Positions 63,736 to 64,000 of a DNA stretch of 64,000 nt are shown here, in pieces. The notes under the pieces were generated by a model. The model saw only the letters and a list, made by a program, of their open reading frames with translations, was not told where the DNA came from and made no database searches. The DNA is from Natribaculum luteum. GTDB taxonomy: Archaea > Halobacteriota > Halobacteria > Halobacteriales > Natrialbaceae. Both the position numbers and the translations under genes were made by a program. The stretch spans positions 992,001 through 1,056,000 of the forward strand of contig NZ_CP095397.1 of NCBI RefSeq assembly GCF_023008545.1, written 5' to 3'. Numbering within the stretch: position 1 is the stretch's first letter; the number at the start of each line of letters is the position of its first letter.

Positions 63736-64000
63736 CACTCGACCTCGGTCAGATCGACTTCCGGCAGCGTGATCAGGTTCTCCCGGCCGATCCGGAGTTT
63801 CCTGATCTCTCCGTCGTCGTCCATCTTCGAGAGCAGCTGTGAGACCTTGGCGTTCGACCAGCCGGTCTCTTTGACGATCGACGCCTGCTTCATCCGACCG
63901 CCGTTTTTCCGGAGCAGCCGGTGGACGCGTTCTTCGTCGCTCAGGAGTTCGACGTCGACGTCGTCGTCTTCGTCGTCGAGGCCGTCGTACTCGGTTACGA
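63735..64000 (-). CDS. C-terminal winged-helix domain of a DUF7343-like regulator (partial)
   Basis: The minus-strand frame enters from the right edge and ends with TGA at 63737-63735. About 88 residues are visible: an acidic linker (YDGLDDEDDDVDVELLSDEE), then one wHTH (RVHRLLRKNGGRMKQASIVKETGWSNAKVSQLLSKMDDDGEIRKLRIGRENLITL). This pattern is typical of haloarchaeal membrane-anchored regulators of the DUF7343 type, whose N-terminal part would lie outside the window. Confidence 0.82.
   Translation of the reverse strand, partial: VTEYDGLDDEDDDVDVELLSDEERVHRLLRKNGGRMKQASIVKETGWSNAKVSQLLSKMDDDGEIRKLRIGRENLITLPEVDLTEVE

Noticed and set aside
1-64000. CRISPR arrays, rRNA genes, complete insertion sequences or replication origin
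   Set aside because: I saw no regularly spaced direct repeats, no rRNA sequence, no intact transposase and no orc1/cdc6 gene.

Overview
The window is a chromosome segment from a halophilic archaeon (Halobacteria), most likely of the Natrialbales/Natrialbaceae. The evidence is GC-rich DNA, strongly acidic proteins, very frequent CTCGAG hexamers, many TATA boxes 22-28 nt upstream of start codons (leaderless transcripts), RNA polymerase split into H, B'', B', A' and A'', an archaeal EF-2, type II GAPDH, SepF, and many families known only from haloarchaea (HVO_0476 family, HalOD1, DUF5781, DUF7091). The genus cannot be fixed from the sequence alone.

Layout. 1-6.3 kb: an ABC-2 exporter pair (left permease cut by the window edge), a zinc-ribbon wHTH regulator, an alpha/beta hydrolase, and MutL with an intact endonuclease motif. 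6.4-13.3 kb: DoxX, 2-keto-3-deoxygluconate kinase with a possible coupled upstream ORF, RtcA, a GNAT enzyme, a Bat-type regulator facing a CYP174-like P450 across a perfect operator-like palindrome, and an RNase R-like exonuclease. 13.3-18.7 kb: a second, paralogous ABC-2 exporter, a small zinc protein, a PUA protein, an MFS carrier, a DUF1028 protein and the division protein SepF. 18.8-36 kb: the core transcription/translation cluster on the minus strand, rpoH-B''-B'-A'-A''-nusA-rps12-rps7-EF-2. It is interrupted by an FMN alpha-hydroxy-acid dehydrogenase gene between nusA and rps12, and by three plus-strand genes (two Tat lipoproteins and a DUF5781 protein) between rps7 and EF-2. 36.2-37.9 kb: a recombination-scarred island with two tRNA-Asp genes, duplicated trailers, several orphan tRNA 3' ends and a HalOD1 gene. 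38-45.2 kb: a CDGSH protein, a HerA-like ATPase divergent from a pilin-like DUF7382 protein, PCMT, a zinc protein, an M29-like aminopeptidase, a nucleotidyltransferase, type II GAPDH and Hsp20. 45.2-45.8 kb: a decayed spacer with a large hairpin, a MITE-like element and the 3' stub of an SDR gene. 45.8-53.9 kb: an ATP-grasp ligase, ribosomal protein L10e, a small wHTH protein, a site-2 protease with CBS domains, tRNA-His, a DUF5814-like protein, an RHH regulator, RPA with its associated protein, and a sulfite-oxidase-family enzyme. 54-64 kb: DUF7091, mannose-1-P guanylyltransferase, protoglobin, an SDR lacking the usual YxxxK, Tfx, a TRAM protein, EtfBA, a prenyl diphosphate synthase, DUF373, a radical SAM protein with CX4CX2C spacing, and a DUF7343-like wHTH cut by the right edge.

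Most of the window is ordinary housekeeping DNA. The unexplained signal lies between genes. Three families of short palindromic repeats occur in 2-3 copies each, including an 80-bp element whose 10-bp loop is exactly inverted between its two copies. There are also tRNA 3'-end scars at tRNA-Asp and tRNA-His, an operator-like palindrome between the regulator and the P450, and a possible leaderless upstream ORF coupled to kdgK. I did not find a convincing new multi-gene system and do not claim one.
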